The notes: generated from the sequence alone by a model not told the origin. 64,000 nt of DNA from Melaminivora jejuensis (GCF_017811175.1 NZ_JACWIJ010000002.1:124001-188000); one strand, 5' to 3'; counted from the stretch's first letter, positions 44,001-56,600 are shown. A program made the numbers and translations.

Positions 44001-46883
44001 ATGTCCGCCACCGATTCCAGCGCCGCCCCCGAGGCATCGGCCCCCTCAGCTGCCCCGGCTCCTGCCGCCCGCCCGGCGCGGCGCACCGACAAGGATCAGC
44101 CTTTGACGCAGGACATCCGCCTGCTGGGCCGCATCCTGGGCGACGTGATCCGCGAGCACGAGGGCACGGCGGCCTATGAGCTGGTCGAGCAGGTGCGCAA
44201 GCTCTCGGTGGCCTTCCGGCGCGATGCCGACCAGGAGGCCGACCGGGCGCTGAAAAAACTCCTCAAGTCGCTGACTGGCGACCAGACGGTGAGCGTGATC
44301 CGCGCCTTCACCTATTTCAGCCATCTGGCCAATCTGGCCGAGGATCGCCACCACATCCGCCGCCGCGCCGTACACGAGCGCGCCGGCAGCACGCAGGAGG
44401 GCAGTGTCGAAGTCGCCCTGGCGCGCCTGCGCTGGGCCGGCATCGCCCCGCGTGCCGTGGCCGAGATGCTGGCCAGCGCCTATGTGGCGCCGGTGCTCAC
44501 GGCCCACCCGACCGAAGTGCAGCGCAAGAGCATCCTGGATGCCGAGCGCGAGATCGCCCAGCTGCTGGCCCGCAGGGACGACATCGCCACCCGTGCCCAG
44601 CTCTACAAGGCGGCGCGCGACACTTTGAGTCCGCGCGAGCTGGCGGCCAACGAGGCGCAATTGCGCGCCCGTGTGGCGCAGCTGTGGCAAACGCGCCTCT
44701 TGCGCTACTCCAGGCTCACCGTGGCCGACGAGATCGAAAACGCCCTGTCCTACTACGAAGCCACCTTTCTGAGCGAAATCCCCAAGCTCTATGCACAACT
44801 GGAGCGCGAACTGGGCGCGCAGCAGCCGGTGGCCAGCTTCCTGCGCATGGGCCAGTGGATCGGCGGCGACCGCGACGGCAACCCCAACGTCAGCGCCGCC
44901 ACGCTGTCGCTGGCCTTGGGCCGGCAGGCCGAAGTCGCCCTGCGCCACTACCTGACCGAAGTACACCTGCTGGGCGGCGAGCTGTCGCTGTCAGCGAAGC
45001 TGGTGCCGGTCACGCCCGAGATGCAGCTGCTGGCCGAGCGCTCGCCCGACACCAGCGAGCACCGCTCGGACGAGCCCTACCGGCGCGCGCTGACCGGCAT
45101 CTACGCCCGCCTGGCAGCCACCCTGAAAAACCTGACCGGCGCGGAGGCCGCGCGCCACGCCGTCGCACCGCAGCATCCCTACGACAGCGCCGAGGAATTC
45201 CTGGCCGATCTGCACACCATCGACGCCTCGCTGCGCACCCACCGCAGCGAACTGCTGACCGCCGAGCGCCTGGCGCCGCTGCTGCGCGCGGTGGAAGTGT
45301 TCGGCTTTCATCTGGCTACCGTGGATCTGCGGCAAAGCTCGGATCAGCATGAGCGCGTGATCGCCGAGCTGCTGGCCACGGCACGCATCGAGCCCGACTA
45401 TGCCGCCCTGCCCGAGCAGGCGCGCCGTGCGTTGCTGATGCGGCTGCTGTGCGATGCCCGGCCCCTGCGTGTGGTCGGTGCGCGCTACAGCGAGCACACC
45501 AGCGGCGAGCTGGCCATCTTCGAGACGGCGCTGGCGGCGCTGCGCCGCTTTGGCCGCGAGGCGATTCGCCACTACATCATCAGCCACACCGAGACGGTGA
45601 GCGATCTGCTGGAAGTGCTGCTGCTGCAAAAGGAAGTCGGCCTGATGCAGGGCACGCTGGACACGGTCGAGGCGCGCGTGCAGCTCATCGTGGTGCCGCT
45701 GTTCGAGACCATTGAAGACCTGCGCAATGCCGCGCCCATCATGCGCGAGTTCTACGCCCTGCCCGGCGTGGCCGAGCTGGTGCGCCAAAGCGGTGCGCTG
45801 CAGGACATCATGCTGGGCTACAGCGACAGCAACAAGGACGGCGGCATCTTCACCAGCAACTGGGAGCTGTACCGCGCCGAGATCGCGCTGGTGCAGCTCT
45901 TTGACGAGATGAACGCTGCCGCCCGGCCGGCGCCGCCGGTGGCGCTGCGCATGTTCCACGGGCGCGGCGGCACCGTGGGGCGCGGCGGCGGGCCGAGCTA
46001 CCAGGCCATCCTGGCGCAGCCGCCGGGCACGGTGCGCGGACAGATCCGCCTGACCGAGCAGGGCGAGGTGATTGCCTCCAAATACGCCAACCCGGAAATT
46101 GGCCGGCGCAACCTGGAAACCCTGGTCGCCGCGACGCTGGAGGCGACGCTCTTGCAGCCCACCAAGCCGGCTACCGAAGCCTTTCTGGCGGCAGCCGAGG
46201 AGCTGTCGTGCGCCAGCATGGCGGCCTACCGCGCGCTGGTCTATGAAACGCCCGGCTTCACGCAGTATTTTTTCAACGCCACGCCGATCCGCGAGATTGC
46301 CGAGTTGAACATCGGCTCGCGCCCGGCCTCGCGCAAGGCCAGCCAGAAGATCGAGGACTTGCGCGCCATCCCCTGGGGCTTCAGCTGGGGCCAGTGCCGC
46401 CTCACCTTGCCGGGCTGGTACGGCTTTGGCGCGGCGGTGGAGGCTTTCGTCAAAGCCCCTGGCGAAGACGCCAAGGCGCGGCTGCAACTGCTGCAGAAGA
46501 TGTACCGCCAGTGGCCGTTCTTCCACACCCTGCTGTCCAACATGGACATGGTGCTGGCCAAGAGCGACCTGGCGCTGGCCTCGCGCTACAGCGAGCTGGT
46601 GCCCGATGCGCGCCTGCGCCGGCGCGTGTTTACGGCCATCGAGGCCGAGTGGCAGCGCACGGCGGAGGCACTCGCGCGCATCACCGGCGAGCGCCAGCGC
46701 CTGGCCGGCAACACGGCGCTGGCGCGCTCCATCCGCCACCGCTTCCCCTACATCGACCCGCTGCACCACCTGCAAGTCGAGCTGATCCGCCGCTGGCGCG
46801 CCGGGCAGGGCGACGAGCGGGTGCAGACCGGCATCCACATCTGCATCAACGGCATCGCCGCCGGGCTGCGCAACACCGGCTGA
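44001..46883 (+). CDS. ppc: Phosphoenolpyruvate carboxylase
   Basis: Anaplerotic carboxylation of PEP to oxaloacetate. It has 960 residues. The first ~45 residues form an Ala/Pro-rich extension. Catalytic His is in [13 protein letters not shown], and [25 protein letters not shown] (catalytic Arg/Lys region nearby) and [14 protein letters not shown] form the active site. The C-terminus ends RNTG, as required for PEPC. The ATG at 44001 has AGGAGA upstream. It is followed after 22 bp by a FUSC-type gene on the same strand. Allosteric control by acetyl-CoA and aspartate is usual for the family. Confidence 0.96.
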   Translation: MSATDSSAAPEASAPSAAPAPAARPARRTDKDQPLTQDIRLLGRILGDVIREHEGTAAYELVEQVRKLSVAFRRDADQEADRALKKLLKSLTGDQTVSVIRAFTYFSHLANLAEDRHHIRRRAVHERAGSTQEGSVEVALARLRWAGIAPRAVAEMLASAYVAPVLTAHPTEVQRKSILDAEREIAQLLARRDDIATRAQLYKAARDTLSPRELAANEAQLRARVAQLWQTRLLRYSRLTVADEIENALSYYEATFLSEIPKLYAQLERELGAQQPVASFLRMGQWIGGDRDGNPNVSAATLSLALGRQAEVALRHYLTEVHLLGGELSLSAKLVPVTPEMQLLAERSPDTSEHRSDEPYRRALTGIYARLAATLKNLTGAEAARHAVAPQHPYDSAEEFLADLHTIDASLRTHRSELLTAERLAPLLRAVEVFGFHLATVDLRQSSDQHERVIAELLATARIEPDYAALPEQARRALLMRLLCDARPLRVVGARYSEHTSGELAIFETALAALRRFGREAIRHYIISHTETVSDLLEVLLLQKEVGLMQGTLDTVEARVQLIVVPLFETIEDLRNAAPIMREFYALPGVAELVRQSGALQDIMLGYSDSNKDGGIFTSNWELYRAEIALVQLFDEMNAAARPAPPVALRMFHGRGGTVGRGGGPSYQAILAQPPGTVRGQIRLTEQGEVIASKYANPEIGRRNLETLVAATLEATLLQPTKPATEAFLAAAEELSCASMAAYRALVYETPGFTQYFFNATPIREIAELNIGSRPASRKASQKIEDLRAIPWGFSWGQCRLTLPGWYGFGAAVEAFVKAPGEDAKARLQLLQKMYRQWPFFHTLLSNMDMVLAKSDLALASRYSELVPDARLRRRVFTAIEAEWQRTAEALARITGERQRLAGNTALARSIRHRFPYIDPLHHLQVELIRRWRAGQGDERVQTGIHICINGIAAGLRNTG

Positions 46884-46905
46884 CGCGCGCCAGGGCAGCG
46901 CCACC

Positions 46906-49047
46906 ATGGAAGCCTTCACCGCGCAGTGGCTGCAGCGCCTGAGCGCCGACATCGCCTGGGCCTACGCATTGCGGCTGGCCCTGGCCCTGAGCGGCGTGCT
47001 GGCGCTGGGCCTGCACGGCGGCTGGGACGCCTACCTGGTGCCGCTGCTGCTGGGCGTGTTCGCCAGCGCCCTGGCCGAGCTGGCACGCCAGCCGCTGGCG
47101 CTGCTGGCCGCCCTGCTGGCGTGCAGCTTCGTCTTCACGCTGCTGGGGGCTGTGGGCGGGCGCTACCGCGCCATTGCCGCAGCCACCATCATCTTGGCGT
47201 TGTACGCCGCCATCAGCGAGCCGGCGCAGGGGCCATCAGCGCTGCCTGCGGCGCTGGTGGCGGCGCTGCTGCTGGCCGGCGCCGCCTGGTACGGCCTGCT
47301 GTCGGTGCTGTGGAGCGCCGCCGCACCGCTGCCGCCGGTGCGCCGCGCCCTGGCCGCGCTGTGGCTGGCGCTGGGCGAGCACCTGCGCCTGAAGGCGGCC
47401 ATGTTCGAGCCGGTGCGCGGAGTCGATCTGCGTGCGCGCCGGCTGCAGCTGGCGCGCTCCAATGCGCGCGTGGTGGCGGCACTCAACGCTGCCAAGGAAG
47501 CCATCGTGGCGCGCAGCGTGCCGGGCAGCGCGCCGCAGGGAGCGCTGGCGCAGCTGCTGCAGCTGTACTTCATCGCCCAGGACATCCACGAGCGCGCCAG
47601 CGCTTCGCACTACCCCTATGCCGACTGGACGCAGGAGCTGTTTCACAGCGACGTGCTGTACCGCTGCCAGCGCGTGCTGCTGCTGCAGGGCGATGCCTGT
47701 AGTGCGCTGGGCCGGGCGTTGCCGCGCCGCCGCGCCCGACCAGCGCTGCCGCCGCATGGCCAGGCGCTGGCGGATCTGCAGGACTCGCTGGCCTGGCTGG
47801 CGCGCCAGGGCCAGCCCAAGTGGCGCCAGCCGCTGCAGCCGCTGCGCGCCGTGGCGCGCAACCTGCAGCGCCTGGACGCGCAACTGAGCCTGGCCGCCGG
47901 CCCGCTGGATGGGCCGCTGCGCGGCGACATTGCATTGCTGGATCAGGCGCCGCACTCGCTGGCCGAGGCCTGGGCGCGCGTGCGCGCGCAACTGCACGTG
48001 CGCTCGGCACTGTTTCGCCATGCCGTGCGCCTGTCGCTGGCGCTGGCCGCAGCCTGGGGCGCCATGCAGTGGGCCGACCCGGCGCACGGCTACTGGATCA
48101 TGATGACCACGCTCATCGTCTGCCAGCCCACCTATGGCGCCACCGTGGCGCGGCTGGCGCAGCGCGTGGGCGGCACGGTGGCCGGGCTGGTGCTGGGCTG
48201 GGCGCTGATGCGGCTGTTTCCGCAACCCGCCGTGCAGGCGCTGCTGGCGGTGGGCGGCGGCGTAGTCTTTTTCGTGGTGCGCGCGCAGCGCTACGTCAGC
48301 GCCACGGCGGCGGTGACGCTGATGGTGCTGATGCTGTTCAACCACGGCACGGGCACCGGCTTTGCGCTCATCGTGCCGCGCCTGCTCGATACCCTGGTGG
48401 GCGCGGCCATTGCCGCTGCTGCGCTGCTGCTGGTGCTGCCTGACTGGCAGGGCCGGCGCCTGGGGGCCGCCGCCGCCGATACGCTGGCCGCCAGCGCTGC
48501 CTACCTGCGCCAGATCGTGGCGCAATACGTCAGCGGACGCAGCGACGACCTGGCCTACCGCATCGCGCGCCGGCACGCCCACGACACCGACGCGGCGCTG
48601 TCGCTGGCGCTGTCGCACATGCTGCGCGAGCCGCCCTGGGTGCGCCGCCATGCACGAGCCGGGCAGGAGCTGCTGGCCAGCACGCACACCCTGCTGGGCT
48701 ATCTGTCGGCGCTGGGAGCGCACCGCGACCTGCGCGCTGCCGCCCAGCCGGGCGCGGCTGCCGATGCACAAGCCGAGGCTCTGGCAGAACGCGCCGCCCA
48801 GGCGCTGGCCGCAGAGATCGAGACGCTGGCACAGGCGCTGCGCAGCCACCGCCTGCCGCCGTCAGGCGGGCTGGAGGGCGGCGACGCCTGCTTTTGGCTG
48901 CAGCAGCTGCAGGGTGCAGCCGGCCAGGACGGCGATGCGCCGGTGCTGCACGCGCAGCTGGCCCAGGTCGCGCGCCAATTGCTGGAACTGCGCACCGCTG
49001 CGCAGCAGCTGGTTCAGGTGGCCCCGGCACCGCTCCATGCAGCCTGA
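46906..49047 (+). CDS. FUSC-family inner-membrane protein (YccS/AaeB-like)
   Basis: A 713-residue membrane protein with two sets of transmembrane helices. About residues 15-130 hold the first five or six, a cytoplasmic helical region follows (about 150-370), and a second block at about 390-500 has RLAQRVGGTVAGLVLGWALM, the FUSC signature. A C-terminal cytoplasmic part with HDTDAALSLALSHML ends the protein. Relatives include the aromatic-acid exporter AaeB and YccS; the substrate here is unknown. It may be co-transcribed with ppc (22 bp gap). A dispersed repeat follows the stop. Confidence 0.88.
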   Translation: MEAFTAQWLQRLSADIAWAYALRLALALSGVLALGLHGGWDAYLVPLLLGVFASALAELARQPLALLAALLACSFVFTLLGAVGGRYRAIAAATIILALYAAISEPAQGPSALPAALVAALLLAGAAWYGLLSVLWSAAAPLPPVRRALAALWLALGEHLRLKAAMFEPVRGVDLRARRLQLARSNARVVAALNAAKEAIVARSVPGSAPQGALAQLLQLYFIAQDIHERASASHYPYADWTQELFHSDVLYRCQRVLLLQGDACSALGRALPRRRARPALPPHGQALADLQDSLAWLARQGQPKWRQPLQPLRAVARNLQRLDAQLSLAAGPLDGPLRGDIALLDQAPHSLAEAWARVRAQLHVRSALFRHAVRLSLALAAAWGAMQWADPAHGYWIMMTTLIVCQPTYGATVARLAQRVGGTVAGLVLGWALMRLFPQPAVQALLAVGGGVVFFVVRAQRYVSATAAVTLMVLMLFNHGTGTGFALIVPRLLDTLVGAAIAAAALLLVLPDWQGRRLGAAAADTLAASAAYLRQIVAQYVSGRSDDLAYRIARRHAHDTDAALSLALSHMLREPPWVRRHARAGQELLASTHTLLGYLSALGAHRDLRAAAQPGAAADAQAEALAERAAQALAAEIETLAQALRSHRLPPSGGLEGGDACFWLQQLQGAAGQDGDAPVLHAQLAQVARQLLELRTAAQQLVQVAPAPLHAA

Positions 49048-49081
49048 ACACAAGCCCTGTGAGCACAAGCCCGATTTGGTT

Positions 49082-49134
49082 CAAAAATAATAGCTGTCAG
49101 CGCTTGCTGGACAAGGCTTTCAGCCGTTTTTTAC
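49082..49134 (+). repeat. Dispersed repeat copy between the FUSC gene and maeB
   Basis: AATAATAGCTGTCAGCGCTT, then GCTGGACAAGGCTTTCAGCC and GTTTTTTACC. It sits between convergent genes. Confidence 0.75.
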
Positions 49135-49190
49135 CATTGAATCAACAGGCAGGTGCGGCAGGGCCGGGCCGGGCCTGCTGGCCGATCAGC

Positions 49191-51500
<2,310 letters not shown>

Positions 51501-51589
51501 GGCTGAGGCAAAAAAAGAGGGCAAAAAAAGCGGCAAGCCGCCGCACTAGCTTAAGGCATGGCCGGCGCGCCGGGCGCGGTGCGGGCCGC

Positions 51590-51623
51590 AAAAAAGCCCC
51601 GTCGGCCAGGGGCAGGCGGGGCT
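51590..51623 (-). terminator. Rho-independent terminator after the NCS2 permease
   Basis: On the minus strand AGCCCCG (51623-51617) pairs with CGGGGCT (51601-51595), followed by a T run (complement of 51590-51594). It lies 30 bp after the permease stop and separates it from maeB. Confidence 0.8.
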
Positions 51624-51652
51624 GGGGGAGGCCGGGGGCGCAGCCGGGGCCT

Positions 51653-53140
51653 TCAATGTGCGTCGGCCTCGCGCGCCGCCAGCACGGCAGCCGAGGTGTC
51701 GTGGCTGGCGCCGTTGAAGAACACGTTCAGCGCCACGGCCATGAGCGAGGACAGCAAGATGCCCGACTCGATCAGCGGGTGGATGGCGTGCGGCATCCAC
51801 TGGCGGAAGTTGGGCGCTACCAGCGGGATCATGCCCACGCCGATGGATACGGCGACGATCATGGCGTTGTTGCGGTTGTGCTGGAAATCCACCTTGGACA
51901 GGATGCGGATGCCGGTGGCCGCCACCATGCCGAACATGACCAGCCCGGCGCCGCCCAGCACCACGGTGGGCAGCGACTCGACCAGGGCCGCCATCTTGGG
52001 CAGCACGCCCAGCACGATCAGGATGAAGCCGCCGGCCACGCAGACCCAGCGGCTCCTGACGCCGGTCACGGCCACCAGGCCGACGTTTTGCGAGAAGCTG
52101 GTGTAGGGGAAGGTGTTGAAGATGCCGCCGATGAGGGTGCCCAGGCCGTCGGTGCGCAGGCCGCGCGTGAGGTCTTCGCGCGAGATCTCCTTGCCGGTCA
52201 TGTCGCCCAGAGCCAGGAACATGCCGGTGGACTCAATCATGACCACGATCATCACCAGCGTCATGGTCAGGATCAGGATGGGGTCGAATACCGGCGCTGC
52301 TATCTGAAACGGCAGCACGATGTCGAACCAGGCGGCCTGGCTCACTTTCTGAAAGCTCATCAGGCCCATGGCAGCGGTGATGACGCCGCCGACGATGATG
52401 CCCAGCAGCACCGAGATGTTGGCCAGGAAACCCCGGCCAAAGCGTGCGATCAGGAGGATGGTCAGCAGCACGATGCCCGAGATGCCCACGCCGGTGAGGT
52501 CGGCGTACTTGGGGTTGGGGATGGTCGGTACCACGGCAAAGCCCTTGGGCACGGGCGGCAGCGACGAGCCGGGCGCGCCGGCGGCGGACTGGGCGTCGGC
52601 CAGCCATTTCAGGTGCTCGGGGTTGGGCACGGTGGGCGCGGTGGGGCCGACCGGGTTGCCGAAGATCCAGTTGATGCCCACGCGCATCAGGCTGATGCCG
52701 ATCACGGCAATGATGGTGCCGGTGACCACCGGCGGGAAAAAGCGCAGCATCCCGCTGATGGCCGGCGCGATCAAGAGCGAGATCACGCCCGCGCCGATCA
52801 CCGCACCGAAGATCAGCCCGGCGCCGGCCTCGCCGCCGGTGGTCTGCGCCATGGACACCATGGGAGCGACGGCAGCAAAAGTGACGCCCATCATGACCGG
52901 CAGCTTGATGCCGAACCAGCGCGTGGCGCCCCAGGCCTGGATCAACGTGACCAGGCCGCAGACGAACAGGTCGGCGGAGATCAGATGCGCCACCTGGTCG
53001 GGCGGCAGGTTCAGCGCCCGGCCCACGATCAGCGGCACGGCCACGGCACCGGCATACATGACCAGCACGTGCTGCAGCCCCAGGGCCGTGAGCTGCCCCA
53101 GCGGCAGGGTTTCGTCAACGGGATGGACGGAGGTTGACAT
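51653..53140 (-). CDS. NCS2-family purine permease (xanthine/urate type)
   Basis: A proton-coupled nucleobase permease of 495 residues with about 12-14 membrane segments. The NCS2 signature QNVGLVAVTG is at 351-360, and the conserved TM8 Glu is in VMIESTG (Glu303). The QN-x-G-x4-TG form matches purine (xanthine, urate) rather than uracil carriers. The location beside urate- and allantoin-degrading genes supports xanthine/urate import. The ATG at 53140 has AAGGAAG before it. The operator-like 20-mer found at three cluster promoters lies 94 bp upstream of the ATG. It is transcribed alone and ends at its own terminator. Confidence 0.9.
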   Translation of the reverse strand: MSTSVHPVDETLPLGQLTALGLQHVLVMYAGAVAVPLIVGRALNLPPDQVAHLISADLFVCGLVTLIQAWGATRWFGIKLPVMMGVTFAAVAPMVSMAQTTGGEAGAGLIFGAVIGAGVISLLIAPAISGMLRFFPPVVTGTIIAVIGISLMRVGINWIFGNPVGPTAPTVPNPEHLKWLADAQSAAGAPGSSLPPVPKGFAVVPTIPNPKYADLTGVGISGIVLLTILLIARFGRGFLANISVLLGIIVGGVITAAMGLMSFQKVSQAAWFDIVLPFQIAAPVFDPILILTMTLVMIVVMIESTGMFLALGDMTGKEISREDLTRGLRTDGLGTLIGGIFNTFPYTSFSQNVGLVAVTGVRSRWVCVAGGFILIVLGVLPKMAALVESLPTVVLGGAGLVMFGMVAATGIRILSKVDFQHNRNNAMIVAVSIGVGMIPLVAPNFRQWMPHAIHPLIESGILLSSLMAVALNVFFNGASHDTSAAVLAAREADAH

Positions 53141-53233
53141 GGGTCTTCCTTGATGGACTTGCCGCAGCGCCGGCCAGGGACGCCTGCGGACAGTGGATTG
53201 CAAACAGCGCCCGTCGCGTGCGTACAGGCATCC

Positions 53234-53253
53234 ATACAAAAAGTGTATACAAA
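53234..53253. promoter_or_regulatory. Predicted GntR operator upstream of the purine permease
   Basis: ATACAAAAAGTGTATACAAA, with ATACA/TGTAT arms and core TGTATACA. It aligns without gaps to the sites at 58322 and 61765 (13 of 20 positions identical in all three). Confidence 0.6.
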
Positions 53254-53412
53254 TCACCTGGGCCACGGCAGCGGGAAAACGACCCTGCAATGGCGTTTTG
53301 CCTCGGGGTTTGCCCGGGGTTGGGCGCCGCTGCGGGGTGGACCGGGCGATGTGTTTTTGCTGGGCAGCAACGCAGTTTGCGATGCGAAAAATCCTGCCGC
53401 TCTTTCAGGCAA

Positions 53413-53436
53413 CAAAAAACCCGGCCAGGCCGGGTT
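53413..53436 (-). terminator. Rho-independent terminator after the M20 deacylase
   Basis: AAACCCGGCC and GGCCGGGTTT (around 53417-53436) form a near-perfect stem with a T run on the minus strand. It ends the GntR-puuE-uraD/allC-deacylase transcript. Confidence 0.85.
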
Positions 53437-53464
53437 TGCGGATGGGGTGGTGGGCGCAGCGCCC

Positions 53465-54733
53465 TCAGTCCAGCAGATCGACCAGACTGCGCGCCACGAC
53501 CTTGGTGGCGCGGCGCAAATCCTCCAGCTCGACGCGCTCGTCGGCGCGCTTGGCGTGGCTCTCCAGCACGCTGCGCGGGCCGGCGCCGTAGATCACGCCG
53601 GGGATGCCGCGCTCGACATACAGGCGCACGTCGGTGTACAGCGGCGTGCCCACTGCCGGGGGCTTGGCGCCAAAGATGGCCTCGCCGTGCTTCTGGATGG
53701 CCTCCACCAGCGGCGCGTTGCCGGCCAGGGGCGTCATGGCGTTGGCCAGCAGGATGCGGCGGATGTCCACGCGCACGGCGTCGTCGCCCGCATGGCCGCT
53801 GTCCTGGTTGAATTGCTGCACGGCCTGCGCGATCACGGCGCGGATGCTGGCCTCGACCTCGGCGGGGTTTTCCTCGGGGATCATGCGCCGGTCGATTTTC
53901 AGCACCACCTTGCCGGGGAGGACGTTGGTGTTGGTGCCGCCCTCGATGCGACCGATGTTCAGGTAGGGGTGGTTGATGCCCGCCACCTGCGAGCGCACGC
54001 TGCGGTACTTGGCGTTCTCGGCGTACAGCGCGGCCATGATGGCGGTGGCCGCCTGCAGCGCGTCCACGCCGGTATGCGGCACGGCGGCATGGGCCATCTT
54101 GCCGTGGACGGTGATCTCCATCTGCAGGCAGCCGTTGTGCGCCGTGACCACCTCATACGAAAAGCCGGCAGCGATCATCAGGTCGGGCTTGGTCAGGCCT
54201 TGCGCGAGCAGCCAGCCGGGGCCGAGCAGGCCGCCGAACTCCTCGTCGTAGGTGAAGTGCAGCTCCACCGCGCCCCGGGCTGGCCGGGCCACGGCTTCGA
54301 GCGCGCGCACGGCGTAGGTGAAGGTGGAAAAGTCGCTCTTGCTCACGGCGCTGGCGCGGCCATACATGCGGCCATCGACAATCTCGGCGCCGTAGGGGTC
54401 GCGCGTCCAGCCCTCGCCGGGCGGCACCACGTCGCCGTGGGCGTTCAGGGCGATGGTCTTGCCACCGCTGCCGTAGGGGCGGCGCACGATCAGGTTGGTG
54501 ATCGTCTGCATACCGTAGTCGCGCACCTGGCTGTCAGGCACGGCGTGGCGCTCGGCCTCGAAGCCCAGGGGCGCGAGCAACTCGGCGGTGCGCTCGGCGT
54601 GCGGCGCGTTGTTGCCCGGCGGGGTGTCGGTGGGCACGCGCACCAGGGCCTGCAGAAACTGCACCTGCTCGTCGAAGTGCTGGTCGATCCACGCATCCAG
54701 CGCGGCGTAGGTGGCTTGGGTGTCGGGGTTCAT
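53465..54733 (-). CDS. ArgE/DapE-type M20 family deacylase
   Basis: A zinc-type M20 amidohydrolase of 422 residues, last gene of the minus-strand purine operon, 23 bp after the UraD-AllC gene. The metal His99/Asp101 lie in NAHGDVV, and the general-base Glu pair in FTYDEEFGG. The bridging Asp motif (normally G-R-G-x-x-D-x-K) reads GRASAVSKSD (125-134), with Val at the usual Asp position and an Asp four residues on. The substrate is unknown; its position suggests an N-acyl or N-carbamoyl intermediate of allantoin breakdown (for example ureidoglycine/ureidoglycolate). This is inference. The ATG at 54733 is preceded by GGAAAAACATG with weak SD. Confidence 0.85.
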   Translation of the reverse strand: MNPDTQATYAALDAWIDQHFDEQVQFLQALVRVPTDTPPGNNAPHAERTAELLAPLGFEAERHAVPDSQVRDYGMQTITNLIVRRPYGSGGKTIALNAHGDVVPPGEGWTRDPYGAEIVDGRMYGRASAVSKSDFSTFTYAVRALEAVARPARGAVELHFTYDEEFGGLLGPGWLLAQGLTKPDLMIAAGFSYEVVTAHNGCLQMEITVHGKMAHAAVPHTGVDALQAATAIMAALYAENAKYRSVRSQVAGINHPYLNIGRIEGGTNTNVLPGKVVLKIDRRMIPEENPAEVEASIRAVIAQAVQQFNQDSGHAGDDAVRVDIRRILLANAMTPLAGNAPLVEAIQKHGEAIFGAKPPAVGTPLYTDVRLYVERGIPGVIYGAGPRSVLESHAKRADERVELEDLRRATKVVARSLVDLLD

Positions 54734-54756
54734 GTTTTTCCTTGGAGGGCGGGTAT

Positions 54757-56544
54757 TCAGGCCTGCTCGGCGGCGAGCTGCGCCAGTAGGTGGCTGAAGG
54801 CATCGACGGCCAGCTGCATGTCGTCGCTGGTGGTGGATTCCAGCGGGTTGTGGCTGATGCCGCTGTTTTGCCCGCGCACGAACAGCATGGCCTGGGGCAT
54901 CAGCTCGTGCAGCTTCATGGCGTCGTGGCCGGCGCCGCTGGGCAGGCGGTAAAGCGGCACACCCAGGGCCTGCACGGCAGTCTCCCAGCGCTGCTGCCAG
55001 GCCGGGTCGCTGGGCGCGGCGGATGCCTGCATGGCCAAGTCGGTGGTGTATTGCAGGCCACGGCGCTGGGCGATGCTGTGCAGCGCGGCCAGCACGTCGG
55101 CCACCAGCGCATCGCGCTGCGCGTCGGTGGGTGCGCGCATGTCCAGGCTGAAGCTGCAGCGCCCCGGCACCACGTTGACCGAGCCAGCCGGCACGTTGAG
55201 CATCCCCATGGTGGCCACGCTGCCTGCGTCCTGGCTGGCGCGCTGCTCCAGGTACAGCGCCAGCTCCGCCACACCCAGGGCGGCGTCGCGGCGGCGATCC
55301 ATGGGTGTGGTGCCGGCGTGGCTGGCCATGCCCACCATCTCGCCCAGATAGCGCGCGCAGCCGTTGATGCTGGTGACCACGCCCAGCGGGATGTCCAGCT
55401 CGGTCAGCACCGGCCCCTGCTCGATGTGGACTTCGACAAAGCCCAGGTAGCGCGCCGTATCGCGCTTGAGCCTGGGGATGTCGTCCAGGCACAGGCCGGC
55501 GTGCTGCATGGCCTCGCGCAGGCTGATGCCGTCGGCATCGCGCTGCTCCAGCCAGGCGTTGTCGAAATGCCCGATCAGCGCGCCCGAGCCTAAAAAAGTG
55601 GCCTTGTAGCGCTGGCCTTCTTCCTCGGCAAAGGCCACGACCTCGATGCCCAAGGGCAGGCGCCGGCCCGCGCGGTGCAACTCGCGCACCGCCGCCATGG
55701 GCACGAAGATGCCCAGCCGGCCGTCGTACTTGCCGCCGTTGCGCACGGTGTCGTAGTGGCTGCCGGTCAGCAGGTATTTGCCGTCGGGCTGCGCGGGCCG
55801 GTAGCGCCCGACCACGTTGCCCACGGCGTCGATCTCCACGTCGTCGAAGCCGCAGTCGCGCATCCAGTGGCTGATGCGCTGGGCGCAGGCGCGGTGCGCG
55901 TCGGTCAGGTAGGTCACGGTGAGCTGGCCGCGCTCGGCGTAGCCGGGGTCGCTGTGCTGCGCCAGGCGCTCGTGCCAGTCCCACACGTCGTGGCCCAGGG
56001 TGGGCTCGGCGCCGAACTTGTCGGCGAGGCGGATCTCGGCGATGCGGTGGATGTTGCGCAGCGCCTCGGCGCGCTCGAAGTCCACCGGGTTGGCCAGGCG
56101 GCGGGCAAAGGTCTCGATGATCTCCGCGCGCGCAAGGCCGGTGCCGCGCGGGCCGCGCACGGCCAGGATGAAGGGGAAGCCAAAGCGCGTGTTGTAGTCG
56201 CGGTTGAGCTGCTGGATGTGCTCGAACTCTGCCGGCGTGCAGTCGGTAAGACCGGCCTTGCTTTGCTCGTTGGTGGACTCGGCCGTGAGCTGGCGCGCCA
56301 CGGCGGCCTTGCCGGCCAGCTCCGGGTGGGCGCGGATCAAGGCCAGCTGCGCGTCCTCGCCGGCCTCCTGCAGCACCTGCACCATGGCGTGCTTGAGGTG
56401 CGCCAGCGATTTGAAAGGCCGCTGGGCCAGGGCGGCCTCGGCAATCCAGGGCGAGTGCTCGTACACGCCGTCCAGCAGGGCCACGGCCTCGGCTGCGGAG
56501 GCGGCGTTGAGTTGTTCCAGGGTCAGGGCCACGGTGTCTCCCAT
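54757..56544 (-). CDS. Fusion: OHCU decarboxylase + allantoate amidohydrolase
   Basis: A 595-residue two-domain protein. Domain 1 (about 5-170) is UraD, which decarboxylates 2-oxo-4-hydroxy-4-carboxy-5-ureidoimidazoline to S-allantoin; it has AHPELAGK (catalytic His73) and FGFPFI. Domain 2 (about 185-595) is an AllC/hydantoinase-type M20 amidohydrolase that opens allantoate; it has SHYDTVRNGGKYDGRLGI (His263, Asp265, Asp274), EEEGQRY and GHDAMKLHELMPQAMLFV. Steps 3 and 5 of urate breakdown are therefore on one chain, with PuuE (step 4) encoded immediately upstream. The ATG at 56544 is followed closely by the UraD start. A dispersed repeat fills the gap to puuE. Confidence 0.93.
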   Translation of the reverse strand: MGDTVALTLEQLNAASAAEAVALLDGVYEHSPWIAEAALAQRPFKSLAHLKHAMVQVLQEAGEDAQLALIRAHPELAGKAAVARQLTAESTNEQSKAGLTDCTPAEFEHIQQLNRDYNTRFGFPFILAVRGPRGTGLARAEIIETFARRLANPVDFERAEALRNIHRIAEIRLADKFGAEPTLGHDVWDWHERLAQHSDPGYAERGQLTVTYLTDAHRACAQRISHWMRDCGFDDVEIDAVGNVVGRYRPAQPDGKYLLTGSHYDTVRNGGKYDGRLGIFVPMAAVRELHRAGRRLPLGIEVVAFAEEEGQRYKATFLGSGALIGHFDNAWLEQRDADGISLREAMQHAGLCLDDIPRLKRDTARYLGFVEVHIEQGPVLTELDIPLGVVTSINGCARYLGEMVGMASHAGTTPMDRRRDAALGVAELALYLEQRASQDAGSVATMGMLNVPAGSVNVVPGRCSFSLDMRAPTDAQRDALVADVLAALHSIAQRRGLQYTTDLAMQASAAPSDPAWQQRWETAVQALGVPLYRLPSGAGHDAMKLHELMPQAMLFVRGQNSGISHNPLESTTSDDMQLAVDAFSHLLAQLAAEQA

Positions 56545-56545
56545 T

Positions 56546-56600
56546 TCAAAAAAGATAGCTGTCAGCGCTTGTCCCATAAGGGTTTAAGGCTGATTTCATG
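56546..56600 (+). repeat. Dispersed repeat copy between puuE and the uraD-allC gene
   Basis: TCAAAAAAGATAGCTGTCAG, then CGCTTGTCCCATAAGGGTTT and AAGGCTGATTTC. It stands inside an operon, as at 5866. Confidence 0.75.
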
